Assembly (NCBI GenBank): GCA_964476505.1
Contig: CAYZAW010000050.1
Span: forward strand, 1-14,866
Length of the DNA stretch: 14,866 nucleotides
Reading direction: 5' to 3'
Source of the DNA: CAYZAW01 sp964476505
GTDB lineage: Bacteria; Bacillota; Clostridia; Christensenellales; CAG-138
Part shown: positions 1 through 7,733 of the stretch, in pieces
Numbering within the stretch: position 1 is the stretch's first letter
Layout of the letters: the number at the start of each line of letters is the position of its first letter
Made by a program: the position numbers and the translations under genes
Notes under the pieces: model-generated
What the model was told of the DNA's origin: nothing
Database searches by the model: none
The model's input: only the letters and a program-made list of their open reading frames with translations

Positions 1-141
1 ATGTGCGGGCAGGTGATCTATCCGGCGGCTGTGTTGAATACGTCCGCGCATAAAGAGGAAGCGCAGGCGTTTTTGAACTATCTGCTGACGGAGGAGGCTA
101 TGGCGGTTTTTCAAGAGGTCGGTTTTAGCCCTGTAGCGTAA
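1..141 (+). CDS. modA: Molybdate ABC transporter substrate-binding protein ModA, C-terminal end (partial)
   Basis: The first 46 codons of the window are open and end in TAA at 139-141. They read as the C-terminal tail of a periplasmic-type binding protein: a beta strand (VIYPAAVLN), then a helix with the pattern AQAFLNYLLTEEAMAVFQ, then GFSPVA. The segment 'aa-FlxyLlsxeaxxvfxxyGFxP' is the usual end of ModA/WtpA and related class II binding proteins. The gene starts upstream of the window, so the signal peptide and oxyanion-binding residues cannot be seen, and the ATG at position 1 is probably an internal Met. Identity as ModA rests mainly on the modB and modC that follow 25 bases later. A tungstate- or sulfate-binding protein remains possible. 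Confidence 0.75.
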   Translation: MCGQVIYPAAVLNTSAHKEEAQAFLNYLLTEEAMAVFQEVGFSPVA

Positions 142-166
142 AGCATCGATTTAGGGAGGAGATACA

Positions 167-832
167 GTGGATTGGTATCCTCTATTCAACAGCCTGCGCA
201 TTGCTGCCATCACGGGCGTTATCGTGTTTTTTCTGGGTATTTTGGCGGCATATTACGTGGCGCGGCTGCCCCGGTGGCTAAAGGGCGTGCTGGATGTACT
301 GCTTACACTGCCACTGGTGCTGCCGCCAACGGTGTGCGGCTGGTTTTTGCTGATGCTGTTTGGCCTGCGGCATCCCGTGGGGCAGTTTTTGCAAGGCATA
401 GGCATTCAATTTGTAATGACGTGGTACGGCGGCGTTTTGGCGGCGGTTGTGGTGGCGTTTCCGTTGATGTACCGCACCGCCCGGGGCGCTTTTGAAAGCT
501 TTGACGAAACGCTGGCATGGAGCGGCAAAACGCTGGGGCTTTCCAACAGCTATATCTTCTGGCGGATACGGCTGCCCGTTTGCAAGCAAGGGATACTGGC
601 GGGGGTGGTGCTGGCCTTTGCCCGGGCGCTTGGGGAATACGGCGCAACCAGTATGCTCATCGGCTACACCCCCGGCCGCACAGCGACCATCTCCACCACC
701 GTGTACCAGCTTTGGCGCACCAACGATAACGCAGGGGCGCTGATTTGGGTGCTGGTCAATTTGGCAATCAGCATGGCGGTGCTGTTGGCGGTGAATTTGT
801 TAGAAAGCAAGCAAAGGCGGCAACGGGTATGA
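167..832 (+). CDS. modB: Molybdate ABC transporter permease ModB
   Basis: This encodes a 221-residue inner-membrane permease, the normal length for ModB, which forms the homodimeric channel for molybdate. It starts with GTG at 167, preceded by AGGGAGGAG at about 153-161. About five hydrophobic spans are visible: roughly residues 8-30, 45-68, 83-104, 143-165 and 190-212. The cytoplasmic EAA loop that docks onto the ATPase is around residues 110-145, running from ESFDETL through AKTLG-like SGKTLGLS to FWRIRLP, followed by LAFARALGEYGATSMLIG, which is highly typical of ModB/CysT permeases. The stop codon overlaps the ATG of modC by four bases (ATGA at 829-832), so the two are probably translationally coupled. 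Substrate could also be tungstate; sequence alone does not separate them. Confidence 0.93.
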   Translation: MDWYPLFNSLRIAAITGVIVFFLGILAAYYVARLPRWLKGVLDVLLTLPLVLPPTVCGWFLLMLFGLRHPVGQFLQGIGIQFVMTWYGGVLAAVVVAFPLMYRTARGAFESFDETLAWSGKTLGLSNSYIFWRIRLPVCKQGILAGVVLAFARALGEYGATSMLIGYTPGRTATISTTVYQLWRTNDNAGALIWVLVNLAISMAVLLAVNLLESKQRRQRV

Positions 833-1638
833 GCTTACAACTGCAAATCAATATACGAATGAACGGCTTCACTCTAAACGCCGCGTTTCAGGCAGAACAG
901 AGCCCTATGGGGCTGTTAGGCCCGTCCGGCAGCGGCAAGAGCCTTACGCTAAAGGCCATTGCGGGCATCGTAACACCGGATGATGGACGCATTGTGCTAA
1001 ACGACCGCGTGCTGTTTGACAGCGACCAACACATCAACCTGCCGCCACAGAAGCGACGTGTGGGGTATCTGTTTCAAAACGGCGCGCTGTTTCCCCATAT
1101 GACGGTGGCGCAAAACATCGCCTGCGGCATCCGTATGGAATGCAACAAGCACAGCAGGCAGGAAGCCGTTATGCAAATGATACAAGCCATGCGGCTGACT
1201 GGGCTGGAACGGCGCAAGCCTGCGGAGCTTTCGGGCGGGGAACGGCAGCGGGCGGCGCTGGGGCGAATATTGATCGGCAAGCCCGAGCTGCTGTTGTTGG
1301 ACGAGCCCTTTACCGGGCTGGACGGGCGCTTGAAGGACGACCTGATGGAGGAGCTGCATAGCACGCTCGAGCGCTTTGACAGGCAGGTTCTGTTGGTGAC
1401 GCACTCTCCCGGCGAGGCATACGCGCTTTGTAAAAGCACCGCTTTGATCGCGGAGGGGCGTATCATATGCACCGGCGATACCGAAGCGGTATTCCAAAAT
1501 CAGGACGCGCTTGTAAAGGCAAAATATGCGGGCTGCAAAAGTATGGCGGATGCGGTAAAATTAGATGAACGGCATGTGTTTATTCCTGCGTGGAATCAAC
1601 TGCTGACCATTGAACCGCCAAATAAGGAGCAACCATGA
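829..1638 (+). CDS. modC: Molybdate ABC transporter ATPase ModC, short form without a MOP domain
   Basis: This is the 269-residue ATP-binding subunit that powers molybdate import with ModB. I chose the ATG at 829 because it overlaps the modB stop and the protein then begins with the family-typical SLQLQINI strand; the frame is open further upstream inside modB but that extension is not protein-like. Walker A is GPSGSGKS at residues 31-38, the Q-loop Gln is Q83, the signature LSGGERQR is at 134-141, Walker B LLLLDEP at 154-160, and the switch His is H192. After the ATPase domain there is only a tail of about 40 residues containing a AGCKSM segment like the 'TGCKN' region of clostridial homologues. 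The C-terminal molybdate-binding MOP/TOBE domain of classical ModC (about 350 residues) is absent. Its last four bases overlap the start of the XdhC-like gene. Confidence 0.9.
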   Translation: MSLQLQINIRMNGFTLNAAFQAEQSPMGLLGPSGSGKSLTLKAIAGIVTPDDGRIVLNDRVLFDSDQHINLPPQKRRVGYLFQNGALFPHMTVAQNIACGIRMECNKHSRQEAVMQMIQAMRLTGLERRKPAELSGGERQRAALGRILIGKPELLLLDEPFTGLDGRLKDDLMEELHSTLERFDRQVLLVTHSPGEAYALCKSTALIAEGRIICTGDTEAVFQNQDALVKAKYAGCKSMADAVKLDERHVFIPAWNQLLTIEPPNKEQP

Positions 1639-2642
1639 AAAACTTGATACAAGCGCTTAACAGCCGCATACAACAGGGCAAGCCCTCCATGCTGATCACG
1701 CTGACGGAGCAGCACGGCAGCTCTCCAAGAAGCGCCGGCGCTTTGATGCTGGTGGGGGAGGAAGGGCGCATTGCCGGAACCGTTGGCGGAGGCATGCTGG
1801 AATTTCAGGCGATACAAAAGGCGCAAGCTATGTTACAAGAGCGGCAGGGCGGCGTTTTTGCGTATTCCCTTACCAACGACCGGGCGGCAGAGCTTGGTAT
1901 GGTTTGCGGCGGCAGCGTACAGGCGCTGTTTGCGTACCTTGCGGCAAGCGACTCCATAAAGGCGGTGATAGAACGCATATCCCTGTGCATCGAAGGCCAT
2001 CAAACGGGCTGGCTGCTTTTGCCCTGCTCCGGCACGCAGATAGCGTTTTACGGCGAGGACGGGCTTACGGGAGACGACGAAGCCGGGCTCACCTTTGATA
2101 ACATCATGGAAACGGACTGCGGAGTGCTGGAGGGCACAAGGGGGCGCTGTTATGTGCAAAAGCTGCAAAACAACAGCATCGTGTATGTGTTTGGCGGCGG
2201 GCATTTGGCGCGGGAGCTGGTGCCGCTGTTATCGCACTTGGCCTTTCGCTGTGTGGTGGTGGACGACCGCCCGGAATACGCAAAAAAGGAATCCTTTCCG
2301 GATGCAGAGAACGTACTTGTTTGCGATTATGCGGATATCGCCCGCCATGTAACGGTGCGGGAGCGGGATTATGTGATCGCCGTAACGCGAGGACACTTGG
2401 GAGACTTGGCGGTGGAGCGCTTTGCCCTAAACACGCCCGCCTGCTACATCGGTGTGGTGGGCAGCCGCACCAAAATACAAACCGTTCAAAAAATGCTGCT
2501 CTCAGAAGGCTTCACAAAGGACGATCTATCACGCGTCACCAGCCCAATCGGTATCCCCATACAAAGCGAAACACCGGCGGAGATCGCAGTTAGCATCGCG
2601 GCGCAGCTGATCGATGTGCGGGCGAGCCTGCGGGAACAATAA
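1635..2642 (+). CDS. XdhC/CoxI-family molybdenum cofactor maturation protein
   Basis: This 335-residue protein has the two-domain XdhC layout. The N-terminal XdhC/CoxI domain shows GSSPRSAG at residues 28-35, GTVGGGMLE at 47-55 and a conserved MVCGG at 89-93 with Cys91. The C-terminal Rossmann domain starts with VYVFGGGHLA at 183-192 and contains TRGHLGD at 251-257, GVVGSRTK at 273-280 and the terminal SPIGIPIQSETPAEIAVSIAAQ stretch beginning at 303. Characterised XdhC proteins bind molybdenum cofactor and deliver its sulfurated form to xanthine dehydrogenase-type hydroxylases. The ATG at 1635 overlaps the modC stop and has AAGGAG at 1624-1629, so it is the last gene of the molybdate operon. 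No hydroxylase subunit gene lies in the window, so its client enzyme is unknown; clostridial selenium-dependent hydroxylase clusters often carry such a gene. Confidence 0.9.
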   Translation: MKNLIQALNSRIQQGKPSMLITLTEQHGSSPRSAGALMLVGEEGRIAGTVGGGMLEFQAIQKAQAMLQERQGGVFAYSLTNDRAAELGMVCGGSVQALFAYLAASDSIKAVIERISLCIEGHQTGWLLLPCSGTQIAFYGEDGLTGDDEAGLTFDNIMETDCGVLEGTRGRCYVQKLQNNSIVYVFGGGHLARELVPLLSHLAFRCVVVDDRPEYAKKESFPDAENVLVCDYADIARHVTVRERDYVIAVTRGHLGDLAVERFALNTPACYIGVVGSRTKIQTVQKMLLSEGFTKDDLSRVTSPIGIPIQSETPAEIAVSIAAQLIDVRASLREQ

Positions 2643-2673
2643 AAAAGCCGAATACACATCAATCACACAATAA

Positions 2674-2702
2674 AAAAGAAGCTGCACTGTGCAGCTTCTT
2701 TT
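2674..2702. terminator. Bidirectional rho-independent terminator between convergent operons
   Basis: A near-perfect palindrome has arms AGAAGCTGCA and TGCAGCTTCT around a CTG loop, flanked by AAAA on the left and TTTT on the right. It sits 31 bases after the xdhC-like stop and 8 bases before the stop of the minus-strand gene ending at 2711, so it can end transcription in both directions. Confidence 0.9.
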
Positions 2703-2710
2703 GCTGATGC

Positions 2711-3097
2711 TTATGACATATCTCGTACTTCCCAAACAGTGTAACGGCTCCAGTAAGTTTCCGAAAAGGCGGTAACGTGCCGCTCTCCCTTGGCAAACAG
2801 GTAGGCGCTGCCGCCCTGCTCCAAATAGTTAACATCGTACTGCCGTTCCACGGCATCAAACAAAGCCGGGCAAGGGCCGCGAAGCGATATGTATATCCCT
2901 TGGCCGTCGTTTACCGGCACATAAGGCTGCGTTTCGCTGATGCCTGCGGTGGCGATCAAATATGGGATGGGGTTGCCGCGCTGGAATATCGCGGGGCCCC
3001 AGTTTATCAGCACAAGGCCGATGATTACCAGCACTGCCGCCGCAATACAAAGCAGCACCGGCTTTTTCACGGAAGCGGGTTTTTGCGCCATGCTCAT
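2711..3097 (-). CDS. Small single-span membrane protein of unknown function
   Basis: I do not recognise this 128-residue protein. After a short basic N-terminus (AQKPASVKK) there is one strong hydrophobic helix at about residues 13-33 (VLLCIAAAVLVIIGLVLI), then a soluble domain of roughly 95 residues rich in aromatic residues, with GIYISLRGPCPALFDAV at about 67-83 and a WSRYTVWEV end. By the positive-inside pattern the C-terminal domain should lie outside the cytoplasm. The start is ambiguous: ATG at 3097 gives MSMAQ and a second ATG at 3091 gives MAQ; a weak GAGG lies upstream of both. It begins 18 bases after the stop of the fusion gene and is the last gene of that operon, so it may be an accessory of the same system, which is inference from position only. 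Confidence 0.7.
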   Translation of the reverse strand: MSMAQKPASVKKPVLLCIAAAVLVIIGLVLINWGPAIFQRGNPIPYLIATAGISETQPYVPVNDGQGIYISLRGPCPALFDAVERQYDVNYLEQGGSAYLFAKGERHVTAFSETYWSRYTVWEVRDMS

Positions 3098-3115
3098 TGT
3101 GCCTCATTTCTGCCG

Positions 3116-6073
3116 CTATATCAGCTCTCCCTGCACGCTTACGGTGGTAAAGGTACGCAGCCTGTTTTGCAGCTTCTCTTTTCTTAGCAGCGGCAGCAGC
3201 TTTCTAAACAGCTCGATGCGGCTGATGCCCGCCAGCTCCAGCAGCATGGCGGTGGCGTCCTTTAAGGACGGGCGTTCGTCGCACTCCAGCGTAAGGGTTT
3301 TGCCCTTGATGTAAAACGTAAGCAGGCGGGTGTTTGGCGTATCGATAAAATGCACGTATACCCGTAGCACCCAGTCTCCTGTGGGCAGGATCCCGTATTC
3401 CGCAAAGGAGCTTACTCTGTGCGCCTCTCCGCGAAGCGAAACAACGCTTGGCGTGTAGCAGTTAGGCCGTATCAAAACGGTGTTTTTAGATTTACATTCT
3501 TCAAAGGTGATGGCAAGGGTACTGTCCCGCTTGGCTTGGAACTTTACCGCTTCGATGCCGGAGGTGTAATTGTTGCGGGTGCTTTGCAAAATCATGGGAA
3601 ACAGGCCTGCGATATTCCCCTCCGGGAAGCAGTAGGCTTGATTGTCCATATGGCTGCAAAGCCTTGAAAAGGGTAGCGGGAGCATGTTGCCGCAAAACTC
3701 GCTGTCCGCCTGCCGGCAGGTCAGCGCCAAAAGCATGGTTTGCAGCGTATCCTGTGCTGCCGGATCTTCCGCAAGCGGCTTATCGGCAGCGTCCATAAAC
3801 GCCTGCGTTACATAAGACATTACGCCGCCCTGCGCAAATAGCCTTGCCGTGCCGGAAAACAGCACCACCACTACGTCCAGCGCAGGCAGCGCCAGCATGT
3901 ATTGCCCAAACGCGCCGTTAAACAGGAAGCTGCCGGGGTAGGAGGTCATCCAGATTTGATAGCCGTAGCCGTAGCGGCATTCGCCGTTGGGCGTTTCGAT
4001 CTGTACGCGGGTGGCGGCGTCTATCCATTCTGCGCTTAACAGCCGCTTCTCCTCGCCGTCCACCGTCCAAAGGCCTCGGTTCAGATACAGCTGCCCCAGC
4101 TTTGCAACGTCCTCCAGCGTGAGTGACAATCCCCAGCCGCCTTTTTCGGTGCCCATGGGGCAGGTTTCCCAAGTGGCGCTTTCAATGCCCAAGGGCTGAA
4201 ACAGCCGGGGCGTTAAATACTCCATCAGCGTTAGGCCGGTTTTTTTCCGTACGATGGCCGATAGCATATAGGTGTTCATGGAATTGTACTCAAAGGCAGA
4301 GCCTGCGGGGAATTTTACCCCGGCTGCCATAAATTCCGTTACCCAATCCGGCCCCAATGCGGAGCCGATCTCGTTGAAGCGGGAGCCGGTGCTCATGGTC
4401 AACAGGTGCCGCACGGTCACGTTTTCCAACGGATGCGGCTCTGCAGTCGATTTGATTTCATCGGCAAAAATGTCCGTCAGCTTTTCGTCTATGGAGAGCT
4501 TGCCCTCGTCCACCAACATGCCAATGGCAGTGGCAGTTACGCTCTTAGATAGCGAGTACAGCTCATGCGGCGTTTGATCGTTGTAGGGCACCCAAGCACC
4601 CTCGGCGATCACATGCCCATGCCGCATGACCAGCATGCCGTGGGGGCAGGCTTCCGGGTCGCTGTTGACCGCGTCAAACAGCGCCAGCATGCTTGCACTT
4701 TTAATACCCTGCTCCTCCGGCGTGGAACGGGGAAGAACGGAGGAATTGGGAAGGGCGGGCGCAATGGCGCGCTTGCTTTTGGTAGCCTTGCGGGGGTAGC
4801 TGTATACATTTTGCAGGTCATGCCGGATAAGGTGCACCGCTAAGTCCAGCGTGCGCTTTTCCAACGTTTGATCGATGCTCGTCAGCTCCTTGCGGAAGGG
4901 GCCGCGCTTGCGCTTGATGCGTATCCGGTCACGGTCTGCAAGGGCTTCGTACCGGGCTTCCACCCGGTCGATCACCGTTTCCCAGGGAACGGGGATGGTC
5001 TCTCGGGCGGCAGCGCCCATAGAGCGCCGTAAATCTGCATTGGATAAGTATGCCGCGATCTCGCCTGCCAAGCTTTCCGCCGAGTTCTCGCACAATAATC
5101 CGTTTACGCCCGGCTGGATGCATTCTGCGGGTGCGCTGCCCCGAAGCACAATAGAGGGAGTGCCCATTACGGCGGCCTCCCGCACCACCAAACCTGCCGT
5201 ATCGTACAGCGAGGGGAACACAAACAGCTCCGCCGCGGCATATAAGCCATTTAGCAAGGTTGGGTCGGATACATGCCCCAGAAAATGCGTTACCTGCGAA
5301 ATGCCGAATTCCTCTGCCAGCGCTTTCACGGCCTTTAAGTCCTGTCCCTGCCCGGCAAGCAGCAGTTGAAAGGGCACGCCGCGCCGGAAGAGCAGCGCCG
5401 CCGCCTCAACGGTGCAGCGCAGGTTCTTTTTCCAGTCGATCTGGCCGGTATACAGCAGGATGGGTGCATTGCTCAAGCGAAAATGGGTGCGTGCGCGGGC
5501 GGCGGCAAGCGGGTCGTAGGGCTGGATGCGGATGCCGTTTTCCATGACCAGCACATCGCCCTTGTAGCCGTAGGAGCGGAGGGTCTCCGCTGCCTGCTGG
5601 CTGACTGCCCAAACCTCGTCGCAGCGCTCGTAATAATCCGCCACAAACCGCACACCAAGCTGTGCCAAGCTGGCGTTGTGGGTCACGCGAAGAAAATCGT
5701 CGTAAAACTTGGAATGAAAGGTGCCGATCAGCGGCACCCGCAGGCGGCTTGCCAAGCGAACCGCCTCCAGCCCGGCAGGGCCGGGGCTGTGGGAATGCAC
5801 GATATCCAGCTTTACACTGTCCATACGGGAGGTGTAATGCTTATCCAAATACGCAATGCCCGTGCGATACTGTGGAGAGCCCGGCACGGAAACGCCGGTG
5901 TAATCCGCGATCTCAAAGGGGTAATTTCCCCGGTAGCCGTAGTATTTTAAGGGGGTCACCACATAGCATTCATGTCCCCGGGCGCCAAGCGCATTGGCAT
6001 ATTCAAACGTAACGCGCCCTACGCCGTCGGCAATGGGCAAAAACGTGTCGGTACATTCCGCGATTCGAAGCAT
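3116..6073 (-). CDS. Fusion protein: GT4 glycosyltransferase joined to a serine beta-lactamase-fold (SxxK) hydrolase
   Basis: This 985-residue protein joins two enzymes in one uninterrupted frame. Residues 1-380 are a GT-B glycosyltransferase of family GT4: an N-terminal Rossmann half with DGVGR at 16-20, HSHSPGPAG at 93-101 and TFHSKF at 118-123, then an acceptor/donor half with LLYTGQIDWKKN at 206-217 and the FPSLYDTAGLVVREA block at 286-300, where the usual Glu-x7-Glu pair reads D291-x7-E299. Residues 381-445 are a basic linker. From LPRSTPEEQGI (447-457) a PF00144-type serine hydrolase begins, with the nucleophile motif SLSK (S507, K510), EYNSMN at 595-600 in the Tyr-motif position, and FNGAFGQ at 718-724 in the third-motif position. 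Residues 760-985 form an unassigned C-terminal region. No signal peptide or membrane span is visible, so both halves should be cytoplasmic. ATG at 6073 is chosen over ATG 6091 because of its strong Shine-Dalgarno site. The substrate is unknown; glycolipid synthesis is a guess. Confidence 0.88.
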   Translation of the reverse strand: MLRIAECTDTFLPIADGVGRVTFEYANALGARGHECYVVTPLKYYGYRGNYPFEIADYTGVSVPGSPQYRTGIAYLDKHYTSRMDSVKLDIVHSHSPGPAGLEAVRLASRLRVPLIGTFHSKFYDDFLRVTHNASLAQLGVRFVADYYERCDEVWAVSQQAAETLRSYGYKGDVLVMENGIRIQPYDPLAAARARTHFRLSNAPILLYTGQIDWKKNLRCTVEAAALLFRRGVPFQLLLAGQGQDLKAVKALAEEFGISQVTHFLGHVSDPTLLNGLYAAAELFVFPSLYDTAGLVVREAAVMGTPSIVLRGSAPAECIQPGVNGLLCENSAESLAGEIAAYLSNADLRRSMGAAARETIPVPWETVIDRVEARYEALADRDRIRIKRKRGPFRKELTSIDQTLEKRTLDLAVHLIRHDLQNVYSYPRKATKSKRAIAPALPNSSVLPRSTPEEQGIKSASMLALFDAVNSDPEACPHGMLVMRHGHVIAEGAWVPYNDQTPHELYSLSKSVTATAIGMLVDEGKLSIDEKLTDIFADEIKSTAEPHPLENVTVRHLLTMSTGSRFNEIGSALGPDWVTEFMAAGVKFPAGSAFEYNSMNTYMLSAIVRKKTGLTLMEYLTPRLFQPLGIESATWETCPMGTEKGGWGLSLTLEDVAKLGQLYLNRGLWTVDGEEKRLLSAEWIDAATRVQIETPNGECRYGYGYQIWMTSYPGSFLFNGAFGQYMLALPALDVVVVLFSGTARLFAQGGVMSYVTQAFMDAADKPLAEDPAAQDTLQTMLLALTCRQADSEFCGNMLPLPFSRLCSHMDNQAYCFPEGNIAGLFPMILQSTRNNYTSGIEAVKFQAKRDSTLAITFEECKSKNTVLIRPNCYTPSVVSLRGEAHRVSSFAEYGILPTGDWVLRVYVHFIDTPNTRLLTFYIKGKTLTLECDERPSLKDATAMLLELAGISRIELFRKLLPLLRKEKLQNRLRTFTTVSVQGELI

Positions 6074-6080
6074 GCGGCAG

Positions 6081-6089
6081 CCTCCTTCC
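6081..6089 (-). promoter_or_regulatory. Ribosome binding site that fixes the start of the GT4-hydrolase fusion
   Basis: On the minus strand GGAAGGAGG is followed by the 7-base spacer CTGCCGC and then ATG at 6073. The ATG at 6091 precedes this site and has no comparable signal, so the six extra residues MEGGCR are not likely to be made. Confidence 0.85.
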
Positions 6090-6113
6090 ATGACGTTCTA
6101 TGTATTTTTACCA

Positions 6114-7733
6114 TTATATAAGCTGCTCAAACCGTTTTTGACCCCAAGTGTTAAGAATAAGGGTAAACACCGCCGCCGCCAGCAGCGATATGCCCGCACA
6201 GCACCAATAGAAGGCGGTGAGCGAGATCATGGGAGACAGCACGGTGAAATACAGGATGGCAATGGCGATCAACAGCAGCATGGGAACCATGGTACCCAGC
6301 ATTGCCGCGGCAGACTGTTTTACGATTGCCGTATCGTTTGGCGCGTCCAGCTTGGGTAACAGCAGGTTCACATACAGGCCAAAGGTTGCCACAAACAGCG
6401 TAAAGCACAGGGGAAGCACAAACGCCGTTAAAATACCGGTAAGCCCCAGTCCGTACACCAGCCCCAGCACCACGGTGCAAAGCAGCGCGATAGGCAGCAC
6501 AACGATCAGGTTCCAAAACAGCTTGGATTCGAACAGCAGCCATGTGGAAACCGGCATGGACTTGATGATGCTAAGCGTTTTTCCCTCCAAGCTGATGGAT
6601 ACATATGTTGTGCCGGAAAGAGATATGAACATGCACAGCATTGCACCCGCGATATAGGGAAGCAGGCTTTCGGGAATTCCAATCATACCGATGGTCTCCA
6701 GCACATCGGCGGACTTCACGCAGGCAAAGCCGGTTCCAAGCAGCAGTAGTATCATACCAAAGCCCGTGTTCATGCAGTAGATGAATACGCCAAAATACCG
6801 CCCGGCCTCCCGCTTGATAAGCGCCGTTAACTGGGAATTGACGGAAACGCCCCGCAGCTTGTAATCGCTGCGCACGGTGCGGTTTTGCAGCATGCTGACC
6901 GTGCGCTGATACCGGCGGGAAAGCACCAGCACCACCAGCACAAAGGGCAGCAGAGAGATCAACGCCACATACAGCAGCGATAACAAGTCCGGCGTGACCG
7001 CCGCTTTTACCAACAGCACCGCAGGCAGGAAGAAGGACATGGCGGACTGGATGGCGGCAGGGTCTCTTAAGTATTCATTTAAATTCTGCGTAGCGCTGAA
7101 TATGCCGATAAACAGCCCAACAGACAGCACCATGCTAATGAGGTTGGTCAACAGCGTTTTGTTGTGCATCTTGGCGGAGATCACGGAGATCAGCCAGCCA
7201 AACAGCAGCGACAGCAGCGCCGGAACCATGGGCAAAAACACGATGCCAACAAGCATGATCACGATAAAGCCGATACCACCCGTGCCGCCGTTTAACAGGT
7301 AGATCACGGCAGGAGGCGCGGCAAAGAAGAAGCCCATCAAAAAGTTTTCCGCGTACACGGCGGAAATTTTAGAAAGCATCACTAAAAACGGGGAAACGGG
7401 CAGCGAAAACAACAGCTCGTTATCCCGGCCGCCAAACACCACGCTTTGCGCACTGAATACCGTAAACAGGAACATGAACAGGCTGCCTATCACCAGCATC
7501 ATCAACAGCAGCACATCCAACGCGCCCATGGGAGCCAATACCTCGGCAAACATCATGGAATACATGGTGGAAATGTACAGGCAGATGCCGCACAAAAACA
7601 CGATGGCGCCCATGCCGGTAATGGGCTTACGCTTTTTCTTCGCGCCGTTGCCCACATTCACGCTGGTGGTCATGGAGCGGAAGCCTACCCGAAACAGCGC
7701 CCGAAACTGCGTGAAGGGAGAAAGCTCGTTCAT
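6114..7733 (-). CDS. ABC-2-type transporter permease (exporter), two six-span halves
   Basis: This 539-residue, strongly hydrophobic protein is the membrane subunit partnering the ATPase encoded just upstream. About twelve spans can be made out, arranged as two related halves of about six. Each half carries a similar cytoplasmic coupling segment: ELLFSLPVSPFLVMLSKI at about 105-122 and TLSIIKSMPVSTWLLFESK in the second half. This is the pattern of large clostridial ABC-2 exporter permeases rather than of importers. The ATG at 7733 overlaps the ATPase stop (ATGA on the minus strand) and has AGGAGG seven bases upstream inside the ATPase gene. The fusion gene follows 40 bases after its stop. Cargo cannot be read from sequence; lipids, glycolipids, peptides or drugs are all possible. 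Confidence 0.88.
   Translation of the reverse strand: MNELSPFTQFRALFRVGFRSMTTSVNVGNGAKKKRKPITGMGAIVFLCGICLYISTMYSMMFAEVLAPMGALDVLLLMMLVIGSLFMFLFTVFSAQSVVFGGRDNELLFSLPVSPFLVMLSKISAVYAENFLMGFFFAAPPAVIYLLNGGTGGIGFIVIMLVGIVFLPMVPALLSLLFGWLISVISAKMHNKTLLTNLISMVLSVGLFIGIFSATQNLNEYLRDPAAIQSAMSFFLPAVLLVKAAVTPDLLSLLYVALISLLPFVLVVLVLSRRYQRTVSMLQNRTVRSDYKLRGVSVNSQLTALIKREAGRYFGVFIYCMNTGFGMILLLLGTGFACVKSADVLETIGMIGIPESLLPYIAGAMLCMFISLSGTTYVSISLEGKTLSIIKSMPVSTWLLFESKLFWNLIVVLPIALLCTVVLGLVYGLGLTGILTAFVLPLCFTLFVATFGLYVNLLLPKLDAPNDTAIVKQSAAAMLGTMVPMLLLIAIAILYFTVLSPMISLTAFYWCCAGISLLAAAVFTLILNTWGQKRFEQLI

Noticed and set aside
4735..4935. Frameshift or lost stop between two originally separate genes in the glycosyltransferase-hydrolase fusion.
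   Set aside because: The linker is open in a single frame with normal codon use and no slippery run, and no ribosome binding site with an ATG is seen ahead of the hydrolase domain. I kept it as a genuine fusion but list the check among the findings.
6095..6125. TATAAT on the minus strand just after the ABC permease, as a possible internal promoter for the fusion gene.
   Set aside because: It overlaps the permease stop codon, and no TTGACA-like hexamer lies 16-18 bases upstream. Operon read-through is the simpler reading.
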